Below are positions 11,222 through 23,200 of a stretch of 64,000 nucleotides of DNA, piece after piece. A program made the translations under genes and the position numbers. Each line of letters begins with the position of its first letter. The first letter of the stretch is position 1. The stretch is from Emticicia sp965283955 (GTDB lineage Bacteria; Bacteroidota; Bacteroidia; Cytophagales; Spirosomataceae): positions 3,844,001 to 3,908,000 of the forward strand of contig CBDIQW010000001.1 of assembly GCA_965283955.1 (NCBI GenBank), written 5' to 3'. The notes beneath the pieces are model-generated. The model searched no databases, was not told the DNA's origin, and worked only from the letters and a program-made list of their open reading frames with translations.

Positions 11222-14200
11222 TTATACATTCTATGTCAAAGATGCGAATGGTTGTGTGAGCAGCACGACAGTAAATTTGACAAGTTCATTATCCAACTTG
11301 ATTTTAACTGGTACACCGACACAACCAAGTTGTGGCGTTAGCAATGGCAGTGTAAGTTTATTGGCGAGTAATGGTATCAGCCCCTATGTATATAGCAAAG
11401 ACGGCATCAACTATGTGAGCAGCAATGTCTTCAGTGGATTGATAGCTGGCAGTTATACATTCTATGTTAAAGATGCCAATGGTTGTGTGAGCAGCACGAG
11501 TGTCAGCCTAACCAGCACGTCATCCAACTTGGTTTTAACTGGTACACCAACGCAACCAAGTTGTGGCGTTAGCAATGGCAGTGTAAGTTTATCAGCGAGT
11601 AATGGTAGCAGCCCCTATGTATATAGCAAAGACGGTATCAACTACGGAAGCAGCAATGTCTTCAGTGGCTTGAGTGCTGGTAGTTATACTTTCTATGTCA
11701 AAGATGCCAATGGTTGTGTGAGCAGCACGACAGTAAATTTGACAAGTTCATTATCCAACTTGGTTTTAACTGGTACACCGACACAACCAAGTTGTGGCGT
11801 TAGCAATGGCAGTGTAAGTTTATCAGCGAGCAATGGTAGCAGCCCCTATGTATATAGCAGAGATGGCATCAACTACGGAAGCAGCAATGTCTTCAGTGGC
11901 TTGAGTGCTGGCAGTTATACATTCTATGTCAAAGATGCCAATGGTTGTGTGAGCAGCACGACAGTGAATTTGACAAGTTCATCATCCAACTTGGTTTTAA
12001 CTGGTACACCGACACAACCAAGTTGTGGCGTTAGCAATGGCAGTGTAAGTTTATCGGCGAGCAATGGCAGCAGCCCCTATGTATATAGCAGAGATGGCAT
12101 CAACTATGTGAGCAGCAATGTCTTCAGTGGCTTGAGTGCTGGCAGTTATACTTTCTATGTCAAAGATGCCAATGGTTGTGTGAGCAGCACGATAGTGAAT
12201 TTGACAAGTTCATTATCCAACTTGGTTTTAACTGGTACACCGACACAACCAAGTTGTGGCGTTAGTAATGGCAGTGTAAGTTTATCAGCGAGCAATGGTA
12301 GCAGCCCCTATGTATATAGCAGAGATGGCATCAACTACGGAAGCAGCAATGTCTTCAATGGCTTGAGTGCTGGCAGTTATACATTCTATGTGAAAGATGC
12401 CAATGGTTGTGTGAGCAGCACGACAGTGAATTTGACAAGTTCATTATCCAACTTGGTTTTAACTGGTACACCGACACAACCAAGTTGTGGCGTTAGCAAT
12501 GGCAGTGTAAGTTTATCAGCGAGCAATGGTAGCAGCCCCTATGTATATAGCAAAGATGGTATCAACTACGGAAGCAGCAATGTCTTCAATGGCTTGAGTG
12601 CTGGCAGTTATACATTCTATGTGAAAGATGCGAATGGTTGTGTGAGCAGCACGACAGTTAATTTGACAAGTTCACCATCAAATTTAAGTTTAGTAAGCAC
12701 ACCAACGCAACCAACTTGTGGTGGAACCAACGGTAGTGTAAGTTTATCAGCGAGTAATGGTAGCAGCCCCTATGTATATAGCAAAGACGGTATCAACTAC
12801 GGAAGCAGCAATGTCTTCAGTGGCTTGAGTGCTGGTAGTTACACTTTCTATGTTAAAGATGCGAATGGTTGTGTGAGCAGCACGACAGTAAATTTGACAA
12901 GTTCATCATCCAACTTGGTTTTAACTGGTACACCGACACAACCAAGTTGTGGCGTTAGCAATGGCAGTGTAAGTTTATCAGCGAGCAATGGTAGCAGCCC
13001 CTATGTATATAGCAAAGATGGTATCAACTACGGAAGCAGCAATGTCTTCAATGGCTTGAGTGCAGGTAGTTATACTTTCTATGTTAAAGATGCGAATGGT
13101 TGTGTGAGCAGCACGACAGTTAATTTGACAAGTTCACCATCAAATTTAAGTTTAGTAAGCACACCAACGCAACCAACTTGTGGTGGAACCAACGGTAGTG
13201 TAAGTTTATCAGCGAGCAATGGTATCAGCCCCTATGTATATAGCAGAGATGGCATCAACTATGTGAGCAGCAATGTCTTCAGTGGCTTGAGTGCAGGTAG
13301 TTATACATTCTATGTCAAAGATGCGAATGGTTGTGTGAGCAGCACGACAGTAAATTTGACAAGTTCATTATCCAACTTGATTTTAACTGGTACACCGACA
13401 CAACCAAGTTGTGGCGTTAGCAATGGCAGTGTAAGTTTATTGGCGAGTAATGGCAGCAGCCCCTATGTATATAGCAAAGACGGCATCAACTATGTGAGCA
13501 GCAATGTCTTCAGTGGATTGATAGCTGGCAGTTATACATTCTATGTTAAAGATGCCAATGGTTGTGTGAGCAGCACGACAGTGAATTTGACAAGTTCACC
13601 ATCCAACTTGGTTTTAACTGGTACACCGACACAACCAAGTTGTGGCGTTAGCAATGGCAGTGTAAGTTTATCGGCGAGCAATGGTAGCAGCCCCTATGTA
13701 TATAGCAGAGATGGCATCAACTACGGAAGCAGCAATGTCTTCAGTGGCTTGAGTGCTGGCAGTTATACATTCTATGTGAAAGATGCGAATGGTTGTGTGA
13801 GCAGCACGACAGTGAATTTGACAAGTTCATCATCCAACTTGGTTTTAACTGGTACACCGACACAACCAAGTTGTGGCGTTAGCAACGGCAGTGTAAGTTT
13901 ATCGGCGAGCAATGGCAGCAGCCCCTATGTATATAGCAGAGATGGCATCAACTACGGAAGCAGCAATGTCTTCAGTGGCTTGAGTGCAGGTAGTTATACA
14001 TTCTATGTCAAAGAGGTCAATGGTTGTGTGAGCAGCACGAGTGTCAGCCTAACCAGCACGTCATCCAACTTGGTTTTAACTGGTACACCGACACAACCAA
14101 GTTGTGGCGTTAGCAATGGCAGTGTAAGTTTATCGGCGAGTAATGGTATCAGCCCTTATGTATATAGCAGAGATGGCATCAACTATGTGAGCAGCAATGT

Positions 14201-16376
14201 CTTCAGTGGCTTGAGTGCAGGTAGTTATACATTCTCTGTCAAAGATGCCAATGGTTGTGTGAGCAGCACGACAGTAAATTTGACAAGTTCATCATCCAAC
14301 TTGGTTTTAACTGGTACACCGACACAACCAAGTTGTGGCGTTAGCAATGGCAGTGTAAGTTTATCGGCGAGCAATGGCAGCAGCCCTTATGTATATAGCA
14401 GAGATGGCATCAACTACGGAAGCAGCAATGTCTTCAGTGGCTTGAGTGCTGGTAGTTATACTTTCTATGTCAAAGATGCCAATGGTTGTGTGAGTAGCAC
14501 GACAGTGAATTTGACAAGTTCATCATCCAACTTGGTTTTAACTGGTACACCGACACAACCAAGTTGTGGCGTTAGCAATGGCAGTGTAAGTTTATCGGCG
14601 AGCAATGGCAGCAGCCCCTATGTATATAGCAAAGATGGTATCAACTATGTGAGCAGCAATGTCTTCAGTGGCTTGAGTGCAGGTAGTTATACATTCTATG
14701 TCAAAGATGCCAATGGTTGTGTGAGCAGCACGACAGTAAATTTGACAAGTTCATTATCCAACTTGGTTTTAACTGGTACACCGACACAACCAAGTTGTGG
14801 CGTTAGTAATGGCAGTGTAAGTTTATCGGCGAGCAATGGCAGCAGCCCCTATGTATATAGCAGAGATGGCATCAACTATGTGAGCAGCAATGTCTTCAGT
14901 GGCTTGAGTGCAGGTAGTTACACATTCTATGTCAAAGAGGTCAATGGTTGTGTGAGCAGCACGACAGTGAATTTGACAAGTTCATCATCCAACTTGGTTT
15001 TAACTGGTACACCGACACAACCAAGTTGTGGCGTTAGCAATGGCAGTGTAAGTTTATCAGCGAGTAATGGTAGCAGCCCCTATGTATATAGCAAAGACGG
15101 CATCAACTATGTGAGCAGCAATGTCTTCAGTGGCTTGAGTGCTGGCAGTTATACATTCTATGTGAAAGATGCCAATGGTTGTGTGAGCAGCACGACAGTA
15201 AATTTGACAAGTTCATTATCCAACTTGGTTTTAACTGGTACACCGACACAACCAAGTTGTGGCGTTAGCAATGGCAGTGTAAGTTTATCGGCGAGCAATG
15301 GCAGCAGCCCCTATGTATATAGCAAAGATGGTATCAACTACGGAAGCAGCAATGTCTTCAGTGGCTTGAGTGCAGGTAGTTATACTTTCTATGTTAAAGA
15401 TGCGAATGGTTGTGTGAGCAGCACGACAGTAAATTTGACAAGTTCACCATCAAATTTAAGTTTAGTAAGCACACCAACGCAACCAACTTGTGGTGGAACC
15501 AACGGTAGTGTAAGTTTATCAGCGAGTAATGGTAGCAGCCCCTATGTATATAGCAAAGACGGTATCAACTACGGAAGCAGCAATGTCTTCAGTGGCTTGA
15601 GTGCTGGTAGTTACACTTTCTATGTTAAAGATGCGAATGGTTGTGTGAGCAGCACGACAGTTAATTTGACAAGTTCACCATCAAATTTAAGTTTAGTAAG
15701 CACACCAACGCAACCAATTTGTGGTGGAACCAACGGTAGTGTAAGTTTATTGGCAAGCAATGGTAGCAGCCCTTATTTATATAGCAGAGATGGCATCAAC
15801 TATGTGAGCAGCAATGTCTTCAGTGGCTTGAGTGCTGGCAGTTATACATTCTATGTCAAAGATGCCAATGGTTGTGTGAGCAGCACGACAGTGAATTTGA
15901 CAAGTTCATCATCCAACTTGGTTTTAACTGGTACACCGACACAACCAAGTTGTGGCGTTAGCAACGGCAGTGTAAGTTTATCGGCGAGCAATGGCAGCAG
16001 CCCCTATGTATATAGCAAAGACGGTATCAACTATGTGAGCAGCAATGTCTTCAGTGGCTTGAGTGCAGGTAGTTACACATTCTATGTCAAAGAGGTCAAT
16101 GGTTGTGTGAGCAGCACGACAGTGAATTTGACAAGTTCATCATCCAACTTGGTTTTAACTGGTACACCGACACAAACAAGTTGTGGCGTTAGCAACGGCA
16201 GTGTAAGTTTATTGGCGAGTAATGGCAGCAGCCCCTATGTATATAGCAAAGATGGTATCAACTATGTGAGCAGCAATGTCTTCAGTGGCTTGAGTGCAGG
16301 TAGTTATACATTCTATGTCAAAGAGGTCAATGGTTGTGTGAGTAGCACGACAGTGAATTTGACAAATAAAAATACT
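668..16376 (+). repeat. 68-unit tandem array, 231-bp period (SprB-like repeats)
   Basis: The conserved Cys codon of the PSCG motif lies at 704 in the first unit and at 16182 in the last. The distance is 15,478 bp, which is 67 x 231 + 1. There are therefore 68 units with no net length change except the single extra base at 11177-11179. Units differ at a few fixed positions: S/N in VFSGL or VFNGL, YGSS or YVSS, RDGI or KDGI, DANGC or EVNGC, and TPTQPSCGVS or TPTQPTCGGT. Variants are reused in blocks, which shows repeated copying of multi-unit segments. Confidence 0.95.
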
Positions 16377-16820
16377 GAACCGAATGCTCCAGTAATTACT
16401 TCAGACAAAATGAATATCTGCGGAACGGAAGTTGCTACACTTACTACCATTAACTGCACGGGCACTATTACATGGAGTACAGGTAGTACACAAAACACCA
16501 TTAGTGTGAATGTAGGTGGAACTTACAATGCGACTTGTATGAATGCTTGTGGGATAAGTGGAGTGAGCAATGTGATTCAAATCAGTAAAGGGGTGTCACC
16601 AAATGCTCCAATAGTAAGCAGTGACAAAACCAATATTTGTGGGACAGAGGTTGCCATATTAACAGCGTCCAACTGTACGGGTGTAATTACATGGAGTACA
16701 GGTAGTACACAAAACACCATTAGTGTGAATGTAGGTGGAACTTACAATGCGACTTGTATGAATGCTTGTGGGATAAGTGGAGTGAGCAATGTGATTCAAA
16801 TCAGTAAAGGGGTGGCCTAA
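11139..16820 (+). CDS. Giant SprB-repeat surface adhesin, segment 2
   Basis: This is the continuation of segment 1 after the +1 shift at 11177-11179. The ATG at 11139 is an out-of-frame artefact and not a true start; sense sequence resumes at about 11180. SprB units continue to about 16376. Two 72-residue Ig-like units then begin with APVITSDK and contain WSTGSTQNTISV and CGISGVSNV. The frame stops at 16820, right after the unit's expected SKGV. The run AAAGGGGTGGCC at about 16808-16817 appears to hold one extra G. Reading on in the next frame gives WPNTLEFSIDKTICC, which matches the start of another Ig-like unit. I treat it as part of one 26.9-kb gene. Confidence 0.9.
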   Translation: MVAAPMYIAKTVSNYGSSNVFSGLSAGSYTFYVKDANGCVSSTTVNLTSSLSNLILTGTPTQPSCGVSNGSVSLLASNGISPYVYSKDGINYVSSNVFSGLIAGSYTFYVKDANGCVSSTSVSLTSTSSNLVLTGTPTQPSCGVSNGSVSLSASNGSSPYVYSKDGINYGSSNVFSGLSAGSYTFYVKDANGCVSSTTVNLTSSLSNLVLTGTPTQPSCGVSNGSVSLSASNGSSPYVYSRDGINYGSSNVFSGLSAGSYTFYVKDANGCVSSTTVNLTSSSSNLVLTGTPTQPSCGVSNGSVSLSASNGSSPYVYSRDGINYVSSNVFSGLSAGSYTFYVKDANGCVSSTIVNLTSSLSNLVLTGTPTQPSCGVSNGSVSLSASNGSSPYVYSRDGINYGSSNVFNGLSAGSYTFYVKDANGCVSSTTVNLTSSLSNLVLTGTPTQPSCGVSNGSVSLSASNGSSPYVYSKDGINYGSSNVFNGLSAGSYTFYVKDANGCVSSTTVNLTSSPSNLSLVSTPTQPTCGGTNGSVSLSASNGSSPYVYSKDGINYGSSNVFSGLSAGSYTFYVKDANGCVSSTTVNLTSSSSNLVLTGTPTQPSCGVSNGSVSLSASNGSSPYVYSKDGINYGSSNVFNGLSAGSYTFYVKDANGCVSSTTVNLTSSPSNLSLVSTPTQPTCGGTNGSVSLSASNGISPYVYSRDGINYVSSNVFSGLSAGSYTFYVKDANGCVSSTTVNLTSSLSNLILTGTPTQPSCGVSNGSVSLLASNGSSPYVYSKDGINYVSSNVFSGLIAGSYTFYVKDANGCVSSTTVNLTSSPSNLVLTGTPTQPSCGVSNGSVSLSASNGSSPYVYSRDGINYGSSNVFSGLSAGSYTFYVKDANGCVSSTTVNLTSSSSNLVLTGTPTQPSCGVSNGSVSLSASNGSSPYVYSRDGINYGSSNVFSGLSAGSYTFYVKEVNGCVSSTSVSLTSTSSNLVLTGTPTQPSCGVSNGSVSLSASNGISPYVYSRDGINYVSSNVFSGLSAGSYTFSVKDANGCVSSTTVNLTSSSSNLVLTGTPTQPSCGVSNGSVSLSASNGSSPYVYSRDGINYGSSNVFSGLSAGSYTFYVKDANGCVSSTTVNLTSSSSNLVLTGTPTQPSCGVSNGSVSLSASNGSSPYVYSKDGINYVSSNVFSGLSAGSYTFYVKDANGCVSSTTVNLTSSLSNLVLTGTPTQPSCGVSNGSVSLSASNGSSPYVYSRDGINYVSSNVFSGLSAGSYTFYVKEVNGCVSSTTVNLTSSSSNLVLTGTPTQPSCGVSNGSVSLSASNGSSPYVYSKDGINYVSSNVFSGLSAGSYTFYVKDANGCVSSTTVNLTSSLSNLVLTGTPTQPSCGVSNGSVSLSASNGSSPYVYSKDGINYGSSNVFSGLSAGSYTFYVKDANGCVSSTTVNLTSSPSNLSLVSTPTQPTCGGTNGSVSLSASNGSSPYVYSKDGINYGSSNVFSGLSAGSYTFYVKDANGCVSSTTVNLTSSPSNLSLVSTPTQPICGGTNGSVSLLASNGSSPYLYSRDGINYVSSNVFSGLSAGSYTFYVKDANGCVSSTTVNLTSSSSNLVLTGTPTQPSCGVSNGSVSLSASNGSSPYVYSKDGINYVSSNVFSGLSAGSYTFYVKEVNGCVSSTTVNLTSSSSNLVLTGTPTQTSCGVSNGSVSLLASNGSSPYVYSKDGINYVSSNVFSGLSAGSYTFYVKEVNGCVSSTTVNLTNKNTEPNAPVITSDKMNICGTEVATLTTINCTGTITWSTGSTQNTISVNVGGTYNATCMNACGISGVSNVIQISKGVSPNAPIVSSDKTNICGTEVAILTASNCTGVITWSTGSTQNTISVNVGGTYNATCMNACGISGVSNVIQISKGVA

Positions 16821-17250
16821 TACTCTGGAATTCTCTATTGATAAAACAATCTGCTGTGAAGGGTCTAATGCAAATTTAACAGCAAGTTGTAATGGGACTA
16901 TCTTGTGGAATTCTGGTGAGACAACTCCTACAATTAAAGTATATAAAAGTGGTATTTATACAGTTAATTGTATAAATAACTGTGGAATGTCACAAGCATC
17001 CAAAAGTGTAACTATAATTAATGTATCACCACCAATGACACCAATCATTACAAGTAATAAACCAAGTTTATGCGAGAATGAAGTGGCGACATTAACAGCT
17101 ATTGGATGTAATGGTAGTTTAATATGGAGTACTGGAGCAACAGGGATAGTTATTAGTATTAATAAAACAGGTATTTATACAGCTAAATGTTTCAATACTT
17201 GTGGAGAAAGTGGAGTGAGCAATGTAGTTGATTATTACAACAGGCAGTAG
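16816..17250 (+). CDS. Giant adhesin, segment 3 (two divergent Ig-like units)
   Basis: This short open segment has no start of its own. It encodes two divergent relatives of the Ig-like unit, recognisable by CCEGSNANLTASCNG, LWNSGETTPTIKV, PSLCENEVATLTAIGC, LIWSTGATG and CGESGVSNVV. It links segment 2 to the large Ig-like array. The stop at 17250 follows another single-base insertion: after NVV the expected ITTGSSPAAPVIS is present one base later, with an extra base near 17230. The first in-frame ATG, at 16903, falls in the middle of a domain and is not a credible start. The two units differ clearly from the array consensus, so this looks like an older, non-homogenised part of the same protein. 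Confidence 0.85.
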   Translation, partial: PNTLEFSIDKTICCEGSNANLTASCNGTILWNSGETTPTIKVYKSGIYTVNCINNCGMSQASKSVTIINVSPPMTPIITSNKPSLCENEVATLTAIGCNGSLIWSTGATGIVISINKTGIYTAKCFNTCGESGVSNVVDYYNRQ

Positions 17251-20200
17251 CCCAGCAGCTCCAGTAATTTCAACGAACAAAAATAGCTTATGTAATTCAG
17301 AAACGGCAACATTGACAGCGACAGGTTGTACAGGTAGTTTGAAGTGGAGTACGAATGCAACAGGCAGCACAATCAGTGTAAGCACCGCTGGAAGTTATAC
17401 AGCTACATGTAGTAATAGTTGTGGAGAAAGTGGAGCGAGCAATGTAGTAGTAATCACGACAGGCAGCAGCCCAGCAGCTCCAGTAATCAGTAGCAATAAA
17501 AACAGCTTGTGTAATTCAGAAACAGCAACGTTAACAGCAACAGGTTGCAGTGGTAGCTTGAAATGGAGTACAAATGCAACAGGCAGCACAATCAGTGTAA
17601 GCACAGCAGGCACATACACAGCCACATGTATCAATAGTTGTGGCGAAAGCGGATTGAGCAATGTAGTAGTTATCACAACAGGCAGCAGCCCAGCAGCTCC
17701 AGTAATTTCAACGAACAAAAACAGCTTGTGTAATGCAGAGACGGCAACGTTGACAGCGACAGGTTGTACAGGTAGTTTGAAATGGAGTACGAATGCAACA
17801 GGCAGCACAATTAGTGTAAGCACAGCAGGTACGTACACAGCCACATGTATCAATAGTTGTGGCGAAAGCGGATTGAGCAATGTAGTAGTTATCACAACAG
17901 GCAGCAGCCCAGCAGCTCCAGTAATTTCAACGAACAAAAACAGCTTGTGTAATGCAGAAACGGCAACGTTAACAGCGACAGGTTGTAGTGGAACATTGAA
18001 ATGGAGTACAAATGCGACAGGCAGCACAATTAGTGTAAGCACCGCAGGTACATATACAGCGACATGTATCAACAGTTGTGGAGAAAGTGGATTGAGCAAT
18101 GTAGTGGTTATCACAACAGGCAGCAGCCCAGCAGCTCCAGTAATTTCAACGAACAAAAACAGCTTGTGTAATGCAGAAACGGCAACGTTGACAGTGACAG
18201 GTTGTACAGGTAGTTTGAAATGGAGTACAAATGCGACAGGCAGCACAATTAGTGTAAGCACCGCAGGCACATACACAGCCACATGTAGCAACAGTTGTGG
18301 CGAAAGTGGAGCGAGCAATGTAGTGGTTATCACAACAGGTAGCAGCCCAGCAGCTCCAGTAATTTCAACGAACAAAAACAGCTTGTGTAATGCAGAGACA
18401 GCAACATTGACAGCAACAGGTTGCAGTGGTAGCTTGAAATGGAGTACAAATGCAACAGGCAGCACAATCAGTGTAAGCACAGCAGGCACATACACAGCCA
18501 CATGTATCAATAGTTGTGGCGAAAGCGGATTGAGCAATGTAGTAGTTATCACAACAGGCAGCAGCCCAGCAGCTCCAGTAATTTCAACGAACAAAAACAG
18601 CTTGTGTAATGCAGAAACGGCGACGTTGACAGCGACAGGTTGTAGTGGAACATTGAAATGGAGTACAAATGCAACAGGCAGCACAATCAGTGTAAGCACA
18701 GCAGGCACCTACACAGCTACATGTAGCAACAGTTGTGGAGAAAGTGGAGCGAGCAATGTAGTGGTTATCACGACAGGCAGTAGCCCAGCAGCTCCAGTAA
18801 TTTCAACGAACAAAAACAGCTTGTGTAATGCAGAAACAGCAACGTTGACAGCGACAGGTTGTAGTGGAACATTGAAGTGGAGTACGAATGCAACAGGCAG
18901 CAGCATCAGTGTAAGCACCGCAGGCACATACACAGCCACATGTAGTAATAGTTGTGGCGAAAGTGGATTGAGCAATGTAGTAGTAATTACAACAGGCAGT
19001 AGCCCAGCAGCTCCAGTAATTTCAACGAACAGAAACAGCTTGTGTAATGCAGAGACGGCAACATTGACAGCGACAGGTTGTAGTGGAACATTGAAATGGA
19101 GTACAAATGCAACAGGCAGCACAATCAGTGTAAGCACAGCAGGCACCTACACAGCTACATGTAGCAACAGTTGTGGAGAAAGTGGAGCGAGCAATGTAGT
19201 GGTTATCACGACAGGCAGTAGCCCAGCAGCTCCAGTAATTTCAACGAACAAAAACAGCTTGTGTAATGCAGAAACAGCAACGTTGACAGCGACAGGTTGT
19301 AGTGGAACATTGAAGTGGAGTACGAATGCAACAGGCAGCACAATCAGTGTAAGCACCGCAGGCACATACACAGCCACATGTAGTAATAGTTGTGGCGAAA
19401 GTGGATTGAGCAATGTAGTAGTAATTACAACAGGCAGTAGCCCAGCAGCTCCAGTAATTTCAACGAACAGAAACAGCTTGTGTAATGCAGAGACGGCAAC
19501 ATTGACAGCGACAGGTTGTAGTGGAACATTGAAGTGGAGTACGAATGCAACAGGCAGCACAATCAGTGTAAGCACCGCAGGCACATACACAGCCACATGT
19601 AGTAATAGTTGTGGCGAAAGTGGATTGAGCAATGTAGTAGTAATTACAACAGGCAGTAGCCCAGCAGCTCCAGTAATTTCAACGAACAAAAACAGCTTGT
19701 GTAATGCAGAGACGGCAACATTGACAGCGACAGGTTGTAGTGGAACATTGAAGTGGAGTACGAATGCAACAGGCAGCACAATCAGTGTAAGCACCGCAGG
19801 CACATACACAGCCACATGTAGTAATAGTTGTGGCGAAAGTGGATTGAGCAATGTAGTAGTAATTACAACAGGCAGTAGCCCAGCAGCTCCAGTAATTTCA
19901 ACGAACAAAAACAGCTTGTGTAATGCAGAGACGGCAACATTGACAGCGACAGGTTGTATAGGTAGTTTGAAATGGAGTACAAATGCAACAGGCAGCACAA
20001 TTAGTGTAAGCACCGCAGGCACATACACAGCCACATGTAGTAATAGTTGTGGCGAAAGTGGATTGAGCAATGTAGTAGTAATTACAACAGGCAGTAGCCC
20101 AGCAGCTCCAGTAATTTCAACGAACAAAAACAGCTTGTGTAATGCAGAAATCGCAACGTTGACAGCGACAGGTTGTAGTGGAACATTGAAATGGAGTACA

Positions 20201-23200
20201 AATGCCACAGGCAGCAGCATCAGTGTAAGCACCGCAGGCACATACACAGCGACATGTATCAACAGTTGTGGCGAAAGCGGATTGAGCAATGTAGTAGTTA
20301 TCACAACAGGTAGCAGCCCAGCAGCTCCAGTAATCAGCAGCAATAAAAACAGCTTGTGTAATTCAGAGACAGCAACGTTAACAGCAACAGGTTGCAGTGG
20401 TAGTTTGAAGTGGAGTACAAATGCGACAGGCAGCACAATCAGTGTAAGCACAGCAGGTACATATACAGCGACATGTATCAATAGTTGTGGCGAAAGCGGA
20501 TTGAGCAATGTAGTAGTTATCACAACAGGTAGCAGCCCAGTAGCTCCAGTAATTTCAACGAACAAAAACAGCTTGTGTAATGCAGAAACGGCGACGTTGA
20601 CAGCGACAGGTTGTACAGGTAGTTTGAAATGGAGTACGAATGCAACAGGCAGCACAATTAGTGTAAGCACCGCAGGCACATACACAGCCACATGTAGCAA
20701 CAGTTGTGGAGAAAGTGGAGCGAGCAATGTAGTGGTTATCACAACAGGTAGCAGCCCAGCAGCTCCAGTAATTTCAACGAACAAAAACAGCTTGTGTAAT
20801 GCAGAAACAGCAACGTTGACAGCGACAGGTTGTACAGGTAGTTTGAAATGGAGTACGAATGCAACAGGCAGCAGCATCAGTGTAAGCACCGCAGGCACAT
20901 ACACAGCCACATGTAGCAACAGTTGTGGCGAAAGCGGATTGAGCAATGTAGTAGTTATCACAACAGGTAGCAGCCCAGCAGCTCCAGTAATCAGCAGCAA
21001 TAAAAACAGCTTGTGTAATTCAGAGACAGCAACGTTAACAGCAACAGGTTGCAGTGGTAGTTTGAAGTGGAGTACAAATGCGACAGGCAGCACAATCAGT
21101 GTAAGCACAGCAGGTACATATACAGCGACATGTATCAATAGTTGTGGCGAAAGCGGATTGAGCAATGTAGTAGTTATCACAACAGGTAGCAGCCCAGTAG
21201 CTCCAGTAATTTCAACGAACAAAAACAGCTTGTGTAATGCAGAAACGGCGACGTTGACAGCGACAGGTTGTACAGGTAGTTTGAAATGGAGTACGAATGC
21301 AACAGGCAGCACAATTAGTGTAAGCACCGCAGGCACATACACAGCCACATGTAGCAACAGTTGTGGAGAAAGTGGAGCGAGCAATGTAGTGGTTATCACA
21401 ACAGGCAGTAGCCCAGCAGCTCCAGTAATTTCAACGAACAAAAACAGCTTGTGTAATAGCGAAACGGCAACGTTGACAGCAACAGGTTGTAGTGGAACAT
21501 TGAAGTGGAGTACAAATGCAACAGGCAGCACAATCAGTGTAAGCACCGCAGGCACATACACAGCCACATGTAGTAATAGTTGTGGCGAAAGTGGATTGAG
21601 CAATGTAGTAGTAATTACAACAGGCAGTAGCCCAGCAGCTCCAGTAATTTCAACGAACAAAAACAGCTTGTGTAATGCAGAGACGGCAACATTGACAGCG
21701 ACAGGTTGTAGTGGAACATTGAAATGGAGTACAAATGCAACAGGCAGCACAATCAGTGTAAGCACCGCAGGCACATACACAGCCACATGTAGTAATAGTT
21801 GTGGCGAAAGTGGATTGAGCAATGTAGTAGTAATTACAACAGGCAGTAGCCCAGCAGCTCCAGTAATTTCAACGAACAAAAACAGCTTGTGTAATAGCGA
21901 AACGGCAACGTTGACAGCAACAGGTTGTGCAGGTAGTTTGAAATGGAGTACGAATGCCACAGGCAGCAGCATCAGTGTAAGCACAGCAGGCACATACACA
22001 GCAACATGTAGCAACAGTTGTGGCGAAAGCGGATTGAGCAATGTAGTGGTTATCACAACAGGTAGCAGCCCAGCAGCTCCAGTAATTTCAACGAACAAAA
22101 ACAGCTTGTGTAATGCAGAGACGGCAACATTGACAGCGACAGGTTGTAGTGGAACATTGAAGTGGAGTACGAATGCAACAGGCAGCACAATTAGTGTAAG
22201 CACCGCAGGCACATACACAGCCACATGTAGTAATAGTTGTGGCGAAAGTGGATTGAGCAATGTAGTAGTAATTACAACAGGCAGTAGCCCAGCAGCTCCA
22301 GTAATTTCAACGAACAAAAACAGCTTGTGTAATGCAGAGACGGCAACATTGACAGCGACAGGTTGTAGTGGAACATTGAAGTGGAGTACGAATGCAACAG
22401 GCAGCACAATCAGTGTAAGCACCGCAGGCACATACACAGCCACATGTATCAACAGTTGTGGCGAAAGTGGATTGAGCAATGTAGTGGTTATCACGACAGG
22501 CAGTAGCCCAGCAGCTCCAGTAATTTCAACGAACAAAAACAGCTTGTGTAATAGCGAAACGGCAACGTTGACAGCAACAGGTTGTGCAGGTAGTTTGAAA
22601 TGGAGTACGAATGCCACAGGCAGCAGCATCAGTGTAAGCACAGCAGGCACATACACAGCCACATGTAGCAATAGTTGTGGCGAAAGTGGAGCGAGCAATG
22701 TAGTAGTAATTACAACAGGCAGCAGCCCAGCAGCTCCAGTAATTTCAACGAACAAAAACAGCTTGTGTAATGCAGAGACAGCAACGTTAACAGCAACAGG
22801 TTGCAGTGGTAGTTTGAAGTGGAGTACAAATGCGACAGGCAGCACAATTAGTGTAAGCACCGCAGGCACATACACAGCGACATGTATCAACAGTTGTGGA
22901 GAAAGTGGAGCGAGCAATGTAGTAGTTATCACAACAGGCAGCAGCCCAGCAGCTCCAGTAATTTCAACGAACAAAAACAGCTTGTGTAATGCAGAGACGG
23001 CAACATTGACAGCGACAGGTTGTAGTGGAACATTGAAATGGAGTACAAATGCGACAGGCAGCACAATTAGTGTAAGCACCGCAGGCACATACACAGCCAC
23101 ATGTAGCAACAGTTGTGGAGAAAGTGGAGCGAGCAATGTAGTAGTTATCACAACAGGCAGCAGCCCAGCAGCTCCAGTAATTTCAACGAACAAAAACAGC

